DNA of 64,000 bases from Acidobacteriota bacterium (GTDB lineage Bacteria; Acidobacteriota; Vicinamibacteria; Vicinamibacterales; UBA2999): NCBI GenBank assembly GCA_030650395.1, contig JAUSDY010000170.1, forward strand, positions 1 through 64,000. Direction: 5' to 3'. Under the pieces are notes generated by a model that did no database searches, had not been told where the DNA came from, and saw only the letters and a program-made list of their open reading frames with translations. The translations under genes and the position numbers were made by a program. Numbering within the stretch: position 1 is the stretch's first letter; each line of letters begins with the position of its first letter. Positions 20,235 through 29,358 of the stretch are shown one piece after another.

Positions 20235-20725
20235 CCTTGTCATCGAAACAACTCCTACTTGCCGCGGCATTGTGCCTGCTTGCATCTAGGCACTCCCACA
20301 CCCAAGCTCGCCCTCTTGAGCCAGCTGATTTTGTCGTGGCAGGTATCGCGGACAATTATCCCGACCTGGACGTTGCGCTCGATATGGCGAGCGTGCGTCA
20401 GACCCTGGGTCGTCCCGACACGATCACGCGGTCCGAATTCCAGCCGGGAGACATGACTACAGTCTGGCATTACGATGGCCTTTTCGTGGCGTTTGGGTCT
20501 ATCTCGCGAATCGGCATTACCCTCACCTCTCCGCGCTACGCAACTCGCCGTGGGCTGAGGGTCGGCGACACCGAGCAACGCGTGCTTGCTCTCTACGGTT
20601 CACCGTCCCGGCGGGAGGATGCCGACTGGATCTACGAGGACCCACGGGAGCGTCTCAATGTCATTACCGTGACGGTGCAGGACCATCGGGTCGAACGGGT
20701 CTACATTGGTAGCGTCTGGGACTGA
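20231..20725 (+). CDS. Secreted protein of unknown function, BamE-like repeats possible
   Basis: A 164-residue protein with a signal peptide (LLLAAALCLLAS, cleavage near residue 25). Two segments resemble the SmpA/BamE pattern: VRQTLGRPDTITRSEF then VWHYDGLFVAF, and RVGDTEQRVLALYGSPSRRE then DWIYEDPRERLNVITVTV. In BamE-like proteins G-x-P-x-x-x followed by W-x-Y marks the fold. The function is not known. It is translationally coupled to the RibD-like gene by a 4-nt overlap. Confidence 0.7.
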   Translation: MTLSSKQLLLAAALCLLASRHSHTQARPLEPADFVVAGIADNYPDLDVALDMASVRQTLGRPDTITRSEFQPGDMTTVWHYDGLFVAFGSISRIGITLTSPRYATRRGLRVGDTEQRVLALYGSPSRREDADWIYEDPRERLNVITVTVQDHRVERVYIGSVWD

Positions 20726-20810
20726 AGCCCGGCAGGTCCGCCCGCCGTATGATCCGACGGAAGGGCACCCTTCGGTGTAAGCTCTTCCGACTTATCGCGG
20801 GGGAGTGAAC

Positions 20811-21623
20811 ATGCGGATATCAACAGCAGCATTGGTCGTCGCGTCGGTACTCACGGTGGCCGCGGCCGATCCGAAGAGCCAGTTCTTCACCGCGTCGGAT
20901 GGCCTCAAGATCCACTATCTCGAGCTCGGCACGACCGGCACGCCGGTGATCCTGATCCACGGCTACACCGCCAACGCCGAGGGCAAGTGGTTCAAGTCGG
21001 GAATTGCGCAAGCGCTTGCCGCGAAGCACCGCGTGATTGCGATCGACGCGCGCGGCCACGGCAAGAGCGACAAGCCGCACGACCCCGCCAAGTACGGTCC
21101 GCAGATGGCCAACGACGTCATCGAGCTGATGGATCACCTCAAGCTCGCGAAGGCGCACATCCACGGCTATTCGATGGGCGGCAGCATCCTGACGCAGATC
21201 CTCGCGCGGCATCCGCAGCGGTTGATCACGGCGATCTACGGCGGATCCGGTCCGCAGGAGACCGACCCCGCGTTGGTCGCGCAGGTTCCGAAAGACGAGG
21301 CCGCGCCGGCCGCCAACGATCCGAATGCGCCGCGCGGCGAAAACTGGTCGTTATATCCCGGCTACGATCGCGCCGCCCTCGACGCGGTGCAGAAGTATCC
21401 GTGGCAGCCCGGCGATCGCGACATCGATCTTACGAAGGTGAAGGTGCCCGTGCTGGCGCTGGTCGGCGGCTACGACAATCCGAATGCGCGCACGCACCGG
21501 ATCAAGCGCGAAATGAAGGGCGCTCAGATCGTCGTCTTGCCGAAAGAGACGCATGGGTCGGTGCACCTGAACCCGGTTTATACGCAGACGCTGGTGAAAT
21601 TCATCGACGGACACGACCGCTGA
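20811..21623 (+). CDS. Secreted alpha/beta hydrolase
   Basis: A 270-residue protein with a signal peptide (residues 1-19) and an alpha/beta-hydrolase fold. It shows the oxyanion motif LIHGYTA, AIDARGHGKSDKP, the nucleophile HGYSMGGS (S121), an Asp candidate in LVGGYDNPNA and the His in KETHGSVHL. Substrate is unknown; esterase, peroxidase or C-C hydrolase are all possible. The ATG is preceded by GGGGGAG at a good distance; a GTG six bases upstream is an alternative. The SDR gene follows after one base. Confidence 0.87.
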   Translation: MRISTAALVVASVLTVAAADPKSQFFTASDGLKIHYLELGTTGTPVILIHGYTANAEGKWFKSGIAQALAAKHRVIAIDARGHGKSDKPHDPAKYGPQMANDVIELMDHLKLAKAHIHGYSMGGSILTQILARHPQRLITAIYGGSGPQETDPALVAQVPKDEAAPAANDPNAPRGENWSLYPGYDRAALDAVQKYPWQPGDRDIDLTKVKVPVLALVGGYDNPNARTHRIKREMKGAQIVVLPKETHGSVHLNPVYTQTLVKFIDGHDR

Positions 21624-21624
21624 C

Positions 21625-22398
21625 ATGCGTCCGCTCAACGAGTTGTATGACCTGACCGGCCGGGTCGCCATCGTCACCGGCGGCTCGCGCGGCCTCGGCG
21701 AAGAGATGGCCGAGGGCCTCGCCGAAGCCGGCGCGGCGTTGATGTTATGCGCGCGCCGCGAGCAATGGCTGACACCGACGCTCGAGACCCTGCGCGGGCG
21801 CGGCTTTCGCGTCGAGGGCATGGTCTGTGACGTCGCCAACCCCGAACAGGTGCAAGCCGTCGTCGATAAGACCGTGGCCGTCTACGGCAAGGTCGACATC
21901 CTGGTGAACAACGCCGGCATCAGCTGGGGCGAGGAGCCCGAGACGATGCCGCTCGAGAAGTGGCAGAAGGTGATCGACGTCAACCTGACGGGCGCGTTCC
22001 TGTTTTCGCAGGCCGCCGGGCGCGAGATGTTGAAGCGGAAGTACGGGCGCATCATCAACATCGCCTCGATCGCGGGCCTGCACGCATCGGTCAACGGCTC
22101 GCACTACGCCGGCTACGCCGCGAGCAAGGCGGGGTTGATGGGCCTGACGCGCGAGCTGGCGGCGTCGTGGGGCCGCAGCAACATCCGCGTCAACGCCATC
22201 GCGCCGGGCTTCTTTCATTCGCGCCTCGCCGATCCCGCGATCGTCCATGCCGAGCCCCACATCAAGGCGACCAGTCCGATTCCGCGCGTCGGCGATGCCG
22301 GCGAGCTCAAGGGCGTCGCGGTGTTCCTGGCTGCGGATGCGTCCAACTACATCACCGGCCAGACCATCGTTGTCGATGGCGGACGGACGATCGCGTAA
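21625..22398 (+). CDS. Short-chain dehydrogenase/reductase
   Basis: A 257-residue classical SDR. NAD(P) motif TGGSRGLGEEMAEGL, structural NNAGISWG, catalytic Ser in NIASIAGLHASVNGSHY, and YxxxK in YAGYAASKAG. The C-terminal YITGQTIVVDGG is typical of FabG-like enzymes. It probably acts on a hydroxy- or oxoacyl thioester, as it lies in an operon with an acyl-CoA ligase and an acyl-CoA dehydrogenase. Confidence 0.9.
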   Translation: MRPLNELYDLTGRVAIVTGGSRGLGEEMAEGLAEAGAALMLCARREQWLTPTLETLRGRGFRVEGMVCDVANPEQVQAVVDKTVAVYGKVDILVNNAGISWGEEPETMPLEKWQKVIDVNLTGAFLFSQAAGREMLKRKYGRIINIASIAGLHASVNGSHYAGYAASKAGLMGLTRELAASWGRSNIRVNAIAPGFFHSRLADPAIVHAEPHIKATSPIPRVGDAGELKGVAVFLAADASNYITGQTIVVDGGRTIA

Positions 22399-22401
22399 CG
22401 A

Positions 22402-22449
22402 AGGCAGATGGAGAAGGCAGAAGGCAAAAGGCAGAAGGCAGAAGGCAGA
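22402..22449 (+). repeat. AGGCAGA heptamer array encoding the start of the acyl-CoA ligase
   Basis: One unit at 22402-22408, then five consecutive units at 22415-22449 (AGGCAGA, AGGCAAA, AGGCAGA x3). The only ATG of the ligase is within the block and its first 13 or so residues ([14 protein letters not shown]) are encoded by it. Same unit as 171-205. Confidence 0.85.
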
Positions 22450-24093
22450 AAGCGGCCGTGGCTGGACCACTACGACTACTGGGTCCCCGCGCACACCAAC
22501 TACCCGCGGCGCTCGCTGTACGAGATTCTGCGGCGCACCGCCGCCGAGAGCCCGGACCTGCCGGCGACCACGTTCCTGGGCGCCGACCTGACATTCGGCG
22601 AGATCAAAGACAGAGCCGATCGGCTGGCGACCGCGCTGGCGCGTCACGGGATTGTGAAAGGCGATCGCGTCGGCATCATGCTGCCGAACTGTCCGCCATA
22701 CGTGATCGCCGTGTTTGCAGTGCTGCGCCTCGGCGCCACCGTCGTCAACATCAACCCCGCCTACACCGCGCCCGAGGTCGCGTTCATCCTGCGCGACTCA
22801 GGCGTCCGCATGGTGCTGACGCTCGACGCGCTGGCGCCAGCGCTGACAGCGCTTCAGCCAGGCACGGCGCTCGAGACGATCGTGATCACCTCGCTGGCCG
22901 AGTACTCTCCCGCGACGACGCCACCGGCGGCTACTGCCGGTGCGATCCGCCTCGCCGATCTGATCGCCGAGGCGGTCATCGATCTACCGCGCGTGCCCAT
23001 CGATGCCGACCAGGATGTCGCGGTGCTGCAGTACACCGGCGGGACCACGGGCGTCCCGAAGGCCGCGATGCTGACGCATCGAAACATCTTCGCCAACACC
23101 ATCCAGACCGAGTTGTGGCATGCCCGCAGCATCGAGCGCGGGCACGATCGCTTCCTCCTCGTGATTCCGTATTTCCACATCTATGGCCTCACCGTCGGCT
23201 TGATGCGCGGCGTGTGGCAGGGCGCACGTCAGATCCTGATTCCGAAATACGACGTCGAAGTGGTGCTGGCCGCGCTGCGAGATTACCGGCCAACCTATTT
23301 CCCGGCGGTGCCGACCATCTTCGTGTCGTTGCTCAACCATCCCCGGGTCAGGGAGTTCAATCTCGATCGGGTCTGCACCTACAACAGCGGATCGGCGCCG
23401 CTGCCCGTGGAAGTGCTGGAGAAGTTCGAGCGCATCATCAACGTCACGCTCAACGAAGGCTACGGCCTGTCGGAGGCCTCGCCGGTGACCCACTCGACGG
23501 CGCACCTGGCGCGGCGAAAGCCGGGTAGCATCGGCCTGCCGATGCCCGACACTGACCTCAAGATCGTCGATCTCGAAAGCGGCACGCGCGAATTGCCGCT
23601 CGGCGAAGAAGGCGAGCTCTGCGTGGCCGGACCGCAAGTGATGAAAGGGTATTGGAACCGGCCCGACGAAACGGCCATCGCCCTTCGGACCGACGAGGAC
23701 GGCGTAGTCTGGCTGCATACTGGCGATGTGGCGCGCATCGACGAAGACGGCTATACCTACATCGTGCAGCGCAAGAAGGACATGATGATCGTGGACGGGT
23801 TCAACGTCTATCCCTCTGAAGTCGAGGCCGCGCTGTACAAGCACCCCGCGGTCATGGAGGCCGCGGCCATCGGCGTGCCGCACGGTTATCACGGCGAGGT
23901 GATTAAGGCCGTCGTCGTCTTGAAACCGAACCAGTCGGCCACGCCCGACGAGCTGCGCGCGCACTGCGCCGGCCACCTCGCCGAGTTCAAGCGGCCTCGC
24001 ACGATCGAGATCCGCGCGAGCCTGCCAAAGTCAACCGTAGGCAAAGTGCTCTACACGACGCTGCGAGCCGAGGCGGCCGCCCAGAATGTTTGA
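22408..24093 (+). CDS. Long-chain acyl-CoA ligase (AMP-forming)
   Basis: A 561-residue member of the ANL superfamily. The P-loop motif is [14 protein letters not shown] (about residue 211), followed by [12 protein letters not shown], the hinge region [15 protein letters not shown] and the C-terminal catalytic Lys region [11 protein letters not shown]. It activates a fatty or aromatic acid as CoA thioester at the cost of ATP. The extreme N-terminus is highly charged and repeat-derived. The last 8 nt overlap the following acyl-CoA dehydrogenase gene. Confidence 0.93.
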   Translation: MEKAEGKRQKAEGRKRPWLDHYDYWVPAHTNYPRRSLYEILRRTAAESPDLPATTFLGADLTFGEIKDRADRLATALARHGIVKGDRVGIMLPNCPPYVIAVFAVLRLGATVVNINPAYTAPEVAFILRDSGVRMVLTLDALAPALTALQPGTALETIVITSLAEYSPATTPPAATAGAIRLADLIAEAVIDLPRVPIDADQDVAVLQYTGGTTGVPKAAMLTHRNIFANTIQTELWHARSIERGHDRFLLVIPYFHIYGLTVGLMRGVWQGARQILIPKYDVEVVLAALRDYRPTYFPAVPTIFVSLLNHPRVREFNLDRVCTYNSGSAPLPVEVLEKFERIINVTLNEGYGLSEASPVTHSTAHLARRKPGSIGLPMPDTDLKIVDLESGTRELPLGEEGELCVAGPQVMKGYWNRPDETAIALRTDEDGVVWLHTGDVARIDEDGYTYIVQRKKDMMIVDGFNVYPSEVEAALYKHPAVMEAAAIGVPHGYHGEVIKAVVVLKPNQSATPDELRAHCAGHLAEFKRPRTIEIRASLPKSTVGKVLYTTLRAEAAAQNV

Positions 24094-25279
24094 ACCCTCA
24101 CCAAAGTCCCGCGATCTCCGCGAGCGGCTGATCTCCTTCTTCGATCAGCACATCAATCCGAACGAAGCGCTGTTTCATCAGCAGATCGAGCACGACCGCT
24201 GGCATGTCCCCGCGATTGTCGAAGAGCTGAAGATCAAAGCGCGCGCGGCCGAGTTGTGGAACCTGTTTCTGCCGGAAAGCGAGCACGGCGCCGGCCTCAC
24301 CAACCTCGAGTACGCGCCGCTGTGCGAGGTGATGGGACGCGTGCCCCACCTCGGCCCCGAGGTCTTCAACTGTTCCGCTCCCGACACCGGCAACATGGAA
24401 GTGCTGGCGCGCTATGGCACGCGCGAGCAGCAGGAGCGCTGGCTCACGCCGCTCCTCGAAGGCCGCATCCGATCGTGCTTTGCCATGACCGAACCCGACG
24501 TGGCCTCGTCTGATGCCACGAACATTCGCTCGACGATCGTGCGCGACGGCAACGACTACGTCTTGAACGGCCACAAATGGTGGATCTCCGGCGCCGGCGA
24601 TCCGCGCTGCCGAATCGCCATCTTCATGGGCCTCAGTAATCCCGGTGCGCCCTCACATCAGCGACAGTCGATGATCCTCGTCCCGATGGATGCCAAGGGC
24701 GTCACGATCAAGCGCATGTTGACCGTCTACGGATACGACGATGCGCCGCATGGGCATGCTGAGATGACGTTCGAGGACGTCCGCGTGCCGGCGTCGAACG
24801 TGCTGCTCGGCGAAGGCCGCGGCTTCGAGATCGCGCAAGGCCGCCTGGGGCCGGGACGCATTCACCACTGCATGCGGCTAATCGGCGTTGCCGAGCGCGC
24901 GCTGGAGACTATGTGCAGCCGCGTGTCTGTGCGCGTGGCGTTCGGCAAGACGCTGGCGGAGCAGGGCACGATCCGCCGCGACATCGCGCAGTCGCGCATC
25001 GAGATCGATCAGGCGCGGCTGCTCACCTTACGCGCCGCACATCTGATGGACACCGTCGGGAACAAGGCGGCCCGCGCCGAGATTGCAATGATCAAGGTCG
25101 TCGCCCCGAACGTGGCCTGCCAAGTACTCGATCGTGCGGTGCAAGCGCACGGCGCGGCCGGGGTCAGCCAGGACACCTTCCTCGCTCACGCGTGGGCCTC
25201 CTCACGCACCCTCCGCCTCGCCGATGGTCCGGACGAGGTGCATCTGGAAACCGTAGCGAAGCTCGAACTGAGAAAGTAG
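24086..25279 (+). CDS. Acyl-CoA dehydrogenase, ACAD10/11 type
   Basis: A 397-residue acyl-CoA dehydrogenase. Visible are [32 protein letters not shown] and the C-terminal [10 protein letters not shown]. In ordinary members this last segment is YEGTxEI with a catalytic Glu; ADGPDEV with Asp in that place is the form I know from ACAD10/11 and related bacterial enzymes. Those work with an APH-like kinase on 4-hydroxyacyl-CoA, and such a kinase is encoded at 26757-27809. It forms an operon with the SDR and ligase. The direct evidence for a 4-phosphoacyl-CoA substrate is only this pairing. Confidence 0.9.
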   Translation: MFEPSPKSRDLRERLISFFDQHINPNEALFHQQIEHDRWHVPAIVEELKIKARAAELWNLFLPESEHGAGLTNLEYAPLCEVMGRVPHLGPEVFNCSAPDTGNMEVLARYGTREQQERWLTPLLEGRIRSCFAMTEPDVASSDATNIRSTIVRDGNDYVLNGHKWWISGAGDPRCRIAIFMGLSNPGAPSHQRQSMILVPMDAKGVTIKRMLTVYGYDDAPHGHAEMTFEDVRVPASNVLLGEGRGFEIAQGRLGPGRIHHCMRLIGVAERALETMCSRVSVRVAFGKTLAEQGTIRRDIAQSRIEIDQARLLTLRAAHLMDTVGNKAARAEIAMIKVVAPNVACQVLDRAVQAHGAAGVSQDTFLAHAWASSRTLRLADGPDEVHLETVAKLELRK

Positions 25280-25281
25280 AG

Positions 25282-25299
25282 GCGGGTCTTTAGACCTGC
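25282..25299 (+). repeat. CTTTAG-core palindrome (GCGGGTC arms)
   Basis: Arms GCGGGTC and GACCTGC around TTTA, one mismatch, 3 nt after the dehydrogenase stop codon. Member of the dispersed family; may end transcription weakly. Confidence 0.65.
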
Positions 25300-25363
25300 A
25301 TTTCGCGACAGGGCTGACAATTCCGTGTCCAGTGAAACGATTCCGGAAGCATTTCAGCCCGTC

Positions 25364-25408
25364 TTGCCTCAGAACATAAAAAGGTATATTATTTCAGGTG
25401 AAATAATG
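25364..25408 (+). promoter_or_regulatory. Promoter and palindromic operator of the Xre/RES locus
   Basis: TTGCCT (25364-25369) and TATTAT (25387-25392) are 17 bp apart. A perfect palindrome with 9-bp arms, ATTATTTCA (25388-25396) and TGAAATAAT (25399-25407), overlaps the -10 box, the expected start point and the ribosome site of the antitoxin gene. This is where an autorepressing Xre antitoxin would bind. Confidence 0.65.
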
Positions 25409-25410
25409 CG

Positions 25411-25791
25411 ATGCCAGACCTGAATACGCTTCCGCGGGCCTCTGACGAAGCTGCCGTCGTGACCAAGGCGGTGCTGCGAGCGGCAGAGCGGCTGGCGCTG
25501 CCCAATCGGGCGCTGGCCGGCATCCTCGGTCTGTCCGAAGCCACCATCTCGCGAATGGGCTCCGGTACGTATCAGCTCACGCCCGGTGACAAGCCGTTCG
25601 AAATCGCCGTGCTCTTCCTGCGTCTCTTCCGCGCGCTCGACGCCATTGTCGGTGGTGATGCCGCGGCCGCGCGGGCCTGGCTGCGCGGTGAGAACACGGT
25701 GTTGGGCGCGACGCCGGTCAGCTTGATCCAGTCGGTGTCGGGCCTCGTGAACGTCGTTGGCTACCTGGACGCCCGCCGCGCTCTCATCTGA
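25411..25791 (+). CDS. Xre/MbcA/ParS-type antitoxin
   Basis: A 126-residue protein with an N-terminal Xre-like helix-turn-helix (LALPNRALAGILGLSEATISRM, seen as LAGILGLSEATISRM) and a C-terminal MbcA/ParS (DUF2384) domain ending AWLRGENTVLGATPVSLIQS and GLVNVVGYLDARR. In this family the C-terminal part covers the RES toxin active site while the HTH binds the promoter. The gene is directly before the RES toxin and overlaps its presumed start by 35 nt, and a palindromic operator precedes it. A complete, probably autoregulated type II module. Confidence 0.92.
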   Translation: MPDLNTLPRASDEAAVVTKAVLRAAERLALPNRALAGILGLSEATISRMGSGTYQLTPGDKPFEIAVLFLRLFRALDAIVGGDAAAARAWLRGENTVLGATPVSLIQSVSGLVNVVGYLDARRALI

Positions 25792-26512
25792 GGTCCGCCG
25801 CCTCGCCGGCAAGTGCTGGCGCGTGGTCGAGGCCCAGCACATCGTCTCGACGATGGCGCTCGTGGATACGATTCACGAGCAGCAGATCCTTGAGCAATTG
25901 CTCGACGCCAGCAAACCGCCGGTCCCGCCAGACTGCCGTCAGCTTCATTACCTTCTCGCGACGCCATTCCGGTACGGGGCCGCATCTCCGGCTGGATCGC
26001 GGTTCCGTCGCGCGGGGCTGACGCTTGGTGTCTTCTATGCGTCGCAGACGGTCGCGACTGCGGTCGCCGAGATGGCATTTCGACGGCTGTTGTTCTATGC
26101 GGAATCGCCCGAGACGCCGTGGCCGGCGAACGCGAGCGAATACACCGCATTCGCCGTTCGCTTCAGGACGGCGGCCGGCCTGGATCTCACAGCGCCGCCG
26201 TTCGATCGACAGCAGGCGCGGTGGTCGCATCCAACCGATTACGCCGCGTGCCAGGCGCTGGCCGACGCGGCGCGCGCGGCGGGCGTGCAGGCGCTGCGCT
26301 ACGAATCGGCGCGGGCGCCCGGCCGGAACATCGCGCTCCTCACCTGCAAGGCGTTCGGGTCGCGCGACCCGATCGAGCGGCAGGTGTGGCGCCTGCATGT
26401 GGGCGCGCCCGGGGTCCGCGCCATCTGCGACTTCCCCGAGCAGCGCCTGGGTTTCGAGCGTGATGCCTTTGCCGCCGATCCGCGAATCGCATCCCTGACG
26501 TGGGAGCGATAG
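25757..26512 (+). CDS. RES-domain toxin
   Basis: A 251-residue RES-family protein. RES refers to conserved Arg, Glu and Ser: here R in TPFRYGAASPAGSRF, E in TAVAEMAFRRL (both near residues 75-115) and S in RYESARAPGRNIAL. Characterised RES toxins consume NAD+. The protein has the usual opening CWRVVEAQH and VSTMALVDT. No ATG is available at the expected position; the TTG at 25757 keeps the whole domain and overlaps the antitoxin gene, which suits translational coupling. A GTG at 25823 would cut off the first conserved residues. Confidence 0.9.
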   Translation: MATWTPAALSSEVRRLAGKCWRVVEAQHIVSTMALVDTIHEQQILEQLLDASKPPVPPDCRQLHYLLATPFRYGAASPAGSRFRRAGLTLGVFYASQTVATAVAEMAFRRLLFYAESPETPWPANASEYTAFAVRFRTAAGLDLTAPPFDRQQARWSHPTDYAACQALADAARAAGVQALRYESARAPGRNIALLTCKAFGSRDPIERQVWRLHVGAPGVRAICDFPEQRLGFERDAFAADPRIASLTWER

Positions 26513-26572
26513 CGATCACCGCTCGAGCTCGGTCAACCTAGGTTGCTCTGACGAGTACCGTTAACCACAGAA

Positions 26573-26686
26573 GGACACGGATCTCCGTCGATGTCAGATC
26601 TCAGATCTCAGATTGCAGATCAATCGCAGATCTCAGATCTTAAATTGATCTGCAATCTACAATCTGAGATCTGAGATCACGTGTCC
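26573..26686. repeat. 114-bp imperfect inverted repeat of CAGATCTCAGATT units
   Basis: GGACACGGATCT at the left end matches AGATCACGTGTCC at the right end, and between them CAGATCTCAGATCTCAGATT is mirrored by AATCTGAGATCTGAGATC. The block is AT-richer than the flanks and lies in the 244-bp gap between the convergent RES toxin and kinase genes. It could fold as a long hairpin and end both transcripts. Nothing else was found in this gap. Confidence 0.75.
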
Positions 26687-26756
26687 TCCCACTTGTTCGA
26701 CAAGCTCGGTGTCTGGAGCCGCGCGCAGGCGATGGTCCTGGCGCGCGATCGCGGCT

Positions 26757-27809
26757 TCAAGGACACGCGATAGCCCACGCGCGTTCGGCGATGTGGCGGG
26801 CGGCGGCGCCGCGCTGCAGCGCATACGTCGAAGCCGCGTTGCCTTGCAGGCCGCGCGCGTAGACGCCCTGCAGGATGCTCGCGAGACGGAACATCGAGAA
26901 CGCGAGATAGAAGTTCCACTCGGGGATCTCCGACCGTCCGGTCCGCCGGCAATACGTCTCGATGTATTCGGCTTCTGTCGGAATGCCGGTCCAATCAGCC
27001 ACGGTCGCGTCGGTGCGGCCAAGTGCGTCAGCGGGCAAGTGGAACGTCAGGCAGTTGTACGCCAGGTCGGCCAGCGGATGGCCGAGCGTTGACAGCTCCC
27101 AATCGACGACCGCGACAACCCGCGGCTCTGACGGATGGAAGATCAAGTTCTCCACGCGGTAGTCGCCGTGCGCGATCGTAGTTTCGTCGCCCGGAGGAAT
27201 GTGCTCGGGCAGCCACGCCATCAGGCGGTCCATCGCGACGATCTCGCCGGTCTTGGCCGCGACATATTGATGGCCCCAGCGCGCCACCTGGCGCGCGTAA
27301 TAGTTGCCGGGCTTTCCGTAGTCGGCGAGTCCCACTGCGGCGAAGTCGACTTCATGCAGCCGCGCCAGCACGTCGACCATGTCGTCGTACATCGCACGGC
27401 GATCGGCGGCAGCCACGCCGGGCAAGTGCGGCTGCCGGAAGACACGCCCTTCGACGCAGGCCATGATAAAAAAAGAGGTGCCGATGACGCCTTCATCCGT
27501 GCAGAGCAGACAGGTCGGCGGCACTGGCACCGCGCTGTCTCGAAGCGCCGTCATCACCCGGTATTCACGATCGACTTGATGCGCCGACGGCAGCAACTGG
27601 CCCGGTGGTTTCTTGCGCAGCACGTAGTCGCGGCCGGGTGTGTGCAGGTGATACGTCGGATTTGATTGCCCGCCCTCGAATTGCCGGACGACGAGAGGAC
27701 CGCGGAACCCGGGCAGGTGATCGTCGAGGTAGCGGGCGAGCGCGGCCTCGTCGAGCCGATGTCCCTCGCGGACGCTCGTGGTGTCGCCGACGTTCGCGCC
27801 GCTGCCCAT
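26757..27809 (-). CDS. APH-like phosphotransferase (ACAD10/11 kinase-domain type)
   Basis: A 350-residue protein kinase-like phosphotransferase. It has FEGGQSNPTYHL (nucleotide loop), YVLRKKPPGQLLPSAHQVDRE, Brenner's motif IAHGDYRVENLIFH and the metal-binding VVDWELSTLGHPLADL. This exact set belongs to the ACAD10/11 N-terminal kinase group, which phosphorylates the hydroxyl of 4-hydroxyacyl-CoA. The matching dehydrogenase domain is a separate gene at 24086-25279, with the toxin-antitoxin locus between them. No signal peptide. A -10-like TAAGAT lies 9 nt before the ATG. Confidence 0.88.
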   Translation of the reverse strand: MGSGANVGDTTSVREGHRLDEAALARYLDDHLPGFRGPLVVRQFEGGQSNPTYHLHTPGRDYVLRKKPPGQLLPSAHQVDREYRVMTALRDSAVPVPPTCLLCTDEGVIGTSFFIMACVEGRVFRQPHLPGVAAADRRAMYDDMVDVLARLHEVDFAAVGLADYGKPGNYYARQVARWGHQYVAAKTGEIVAMDRLMAWLPEHIPPGDETTIAHGDYRVENLIFHPSEPRVVAVVDWELSTLGHPLADLAYNCLTFHLPADALGRTDATVADWTGIPTEAEYIETYCRRTGRSEIPEWNFYLAFSMFRLASILQGVYARGLQGNAASTYALQRGAAARHIAERAWAIACP

Positions 27810-27818
27810 GCCGCGCGA

Positions 27819-27824
27819 ATCTTA
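27819..27824 (-). promoter_or_regulatory. Possible -10 box (TAAGAT), leaderless kinase start
   Basis: TAAGAT is 9 nt before the ATG at 27809, and no Shine-Dalgarno intervenes. Same arrangement as several other genes in the window. Confidence 0.3.
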
Positions 27825-27849
27825 TCGCACACGGCCACGTGATAGGCTT

Positions 27850-27873
27850 CCGACTTCGCCAAGGCTACGTCGG
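27850..27873. repeat. CCGACTTCGCCAAGGCTACGTCGG element
   Basis: Short palindromic repeat with arms CCGAC/GTCGG around TTCGCCAAGGCTAC. A relative with CTAAAG in the middle is at 29295-29320. Found between the divergent kinase and propeller genes. Confidence 0.6.
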
Positions 27874-27919
27874 ATAAACGACCGCGCGTTAACAGCAATC
27901 CTCTTCGATCGGAAGGCTC

Positions 27920-29281
27920 ATGCATCGCTTCGCCACCGCGCTGATCGTCTTGCTGTTTGTCCTCCGTCCCGCGGAAGCGGGCGCGCAGAACTGGCCGCAG
28001 TTTCGCGGCAACCAGGCCGGCGTGGCAGCCGACGACGCAAGATTGCCCGACACGTGGAGCGCCACCGAGAACGTGGCATGGAAGCTCGACGTGCCCGGCC
28101 GCAGTTGGAGCTCGCCGGTGGTGTGGGGCAACCACGTCTTCGTCCTCACCGCGGTTAACGTCGACCAGCCGAATCCAACGCTCAATGCGGTTGGCACCTA
28201 TCTCGCGCGCTCGCTCGGCGGGCCGATGACCGGCGCCGACATCACCAAGCCTTCCGCCGAGCACCGCTGGGTGCTTTACGACGTGGACTTCGAGACCGGG
28301 AAGATCCGGTGGGAGCGCGCGATCCATGCGGCCGTGCCGCAGCAGTCCACCCACCAGAAGAACTCGTACGCGTCGGAGACGCCGGTGACCGACGGCGAGC
28401 GCGTCTACGTTTACGTCGGCACGGTGGGACTCTTTGCCTTCGGCCTTGACGGCCGCCCGGTATGGTCGAAGCCGATGCCGGCACCCAAGATGCGCATGGG
28501 ATGGGGCACTGCGGCGTCGCCCGTGCTCCACGACGGCCGCCTCTACATCGTCAACGACAACGACGAGCGATCGTTCGTGGCGGCGTTCGACGCGCGCACC
28601 GGTAACGAGCTGTGGCGCACCGAGCGCGAGGGTGAAAGCTCGAACTGGTCGACGCCGTTCGTATGGCGCAACGAGCTGCGGACCGAGATCGTGACGACCG
28701 GCAGCAAGAAGGTGCGGTCGTACGACACCACCGGCAAGCTGCTGTGGGAGCTGGCCGGCATGACGTCGATTCATGCCGTGACGCCGTTTGCAAGTCACGG
28801 CCTGCTGTTTGTCAGCTCCGGATACTTTCCGGATCCACTGCGGCCGACCTATGCGATCAAACCCGGCGCCGCGGGCGACATCTCGTTGAAGGGCGAGGAG
28901 CGAAGCAACGCCTTCATCGCGTGGTCGCACCCGACCCTGGGCTCCGCCTATCCGTCGCCGCTTGTCGTGGGCGATCAGTACTACACGTTGATGGACCGCG
29001 GGTTCGTGACGTCGAACGATCCGAAGACCGGCCGCGAGATCTACGGACGCCAGCGGATCGCCGTCGATGCCGGAACGTTCTCGGCATCCCCCTGGTCGTA
29101 CAACGGGAAGATCTTCGCGGTCAGCGAAGACGGCGACACGTTCGTGTTGCAGGCGGGTCCGGAGCTGAAGGTGCTCGGCCGGAACACGCTCGGCGAGATG
29201 ACGCTGGCCAGCCCCGCCGTGGCCAACGGCAGCCTGTTCATGCGCACGGCGACGAAGCTCTATCGCATCGCGCGCAAATGA
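27920..29281 (+). CDS. Secreted PQQ-like beta-propeller protein
   Basis: A 453-residue secreted protein: signal peptide to about residue 22 (LIVLLFVLRPAEAGAQ), then WPQFRGNQAGVAADDARLP, which is the opening of acidobacterial and planctomycete PQQ-like WD40 propellers. Several W-x-x-x-G/T blades are visible (SSPVVWGNHVFVLTA, GNELWRTEREGESSNWSTP, AYPSPLVVGDQYYTL in part). No cytochrome c motif or dehydrogenase-specific Cys pair is seen, so it may be a scaffold (BamB-like) or an orphan propeller rather than a PQQ dehydrogenase. It stands upstream of an ABC exporter pair, 77 nt away. Confidence 0.85.
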   Translation: MHRFATALIVLLFVLRPAEAGAQNWPQFRGNQAGVAADDARLPDTWSATENVAWKLDVPGRSWSSPVVWGNHVFVLTAVNVDQPNPTLNAVGTYLARSLGGPMTGADITKPSAEHRWVLYDVDFETGKIRWERAIHAAVPQQSTHQKNSYASETPVTDGERVYVYVGTVGLFAFGLDGRPVWSKPMPAPKMRMGWGTAASPVLHDGRLYIVNDNDERSFVAAFDARTGNELWRTEREGESSNWSTPFVWRNELRTEIVTTGSKKVRSYDTTGKLLWELAGMTSIHAVTPFASHGLLFVSSGYFPDPLRPTYAIKPGAAGDISLKGEERSNAFIAWSHPTLGSAYPSPLVVGDQYYTLMDRGFVTSNDPKTGREIYGRQRIAVDAGTFSASPWSYNGKIFAVSEDGDTFVLQAGPELKVLGRNTLGEMTLASPAVANGSLFMRTATKLYRIARK

Positions 29282-29294
29282 CTTTTCAAGCCCT

Positions 29295-29320
29295 CCCGCC
29301 TTCGCTAAAGCTACGGCGGG
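29295..29320. repeat. CCCGCCTTCGCTAAAGCTACGGCGGG element
   Basis: Arms CCCGCC and GGCGGG around TTCGCTAAAGCTAC, followed by an AAGCCCCCAAGCCCTC repeat up to the next start codon. Related to 27850-27873. Confidence 0.7.
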
Positions 29321-29358
29321 CAAGCAAGCCCCCAAGCCCTCAAGCCCCCAAGTCTTCG

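Noticed and set aside
27554-29335. A 593-codon minus-strand frame over the PQQ-like propeller gene
   Set aside because: Lacks any motif and overlaps a gene with signal peptide and propeller blades.
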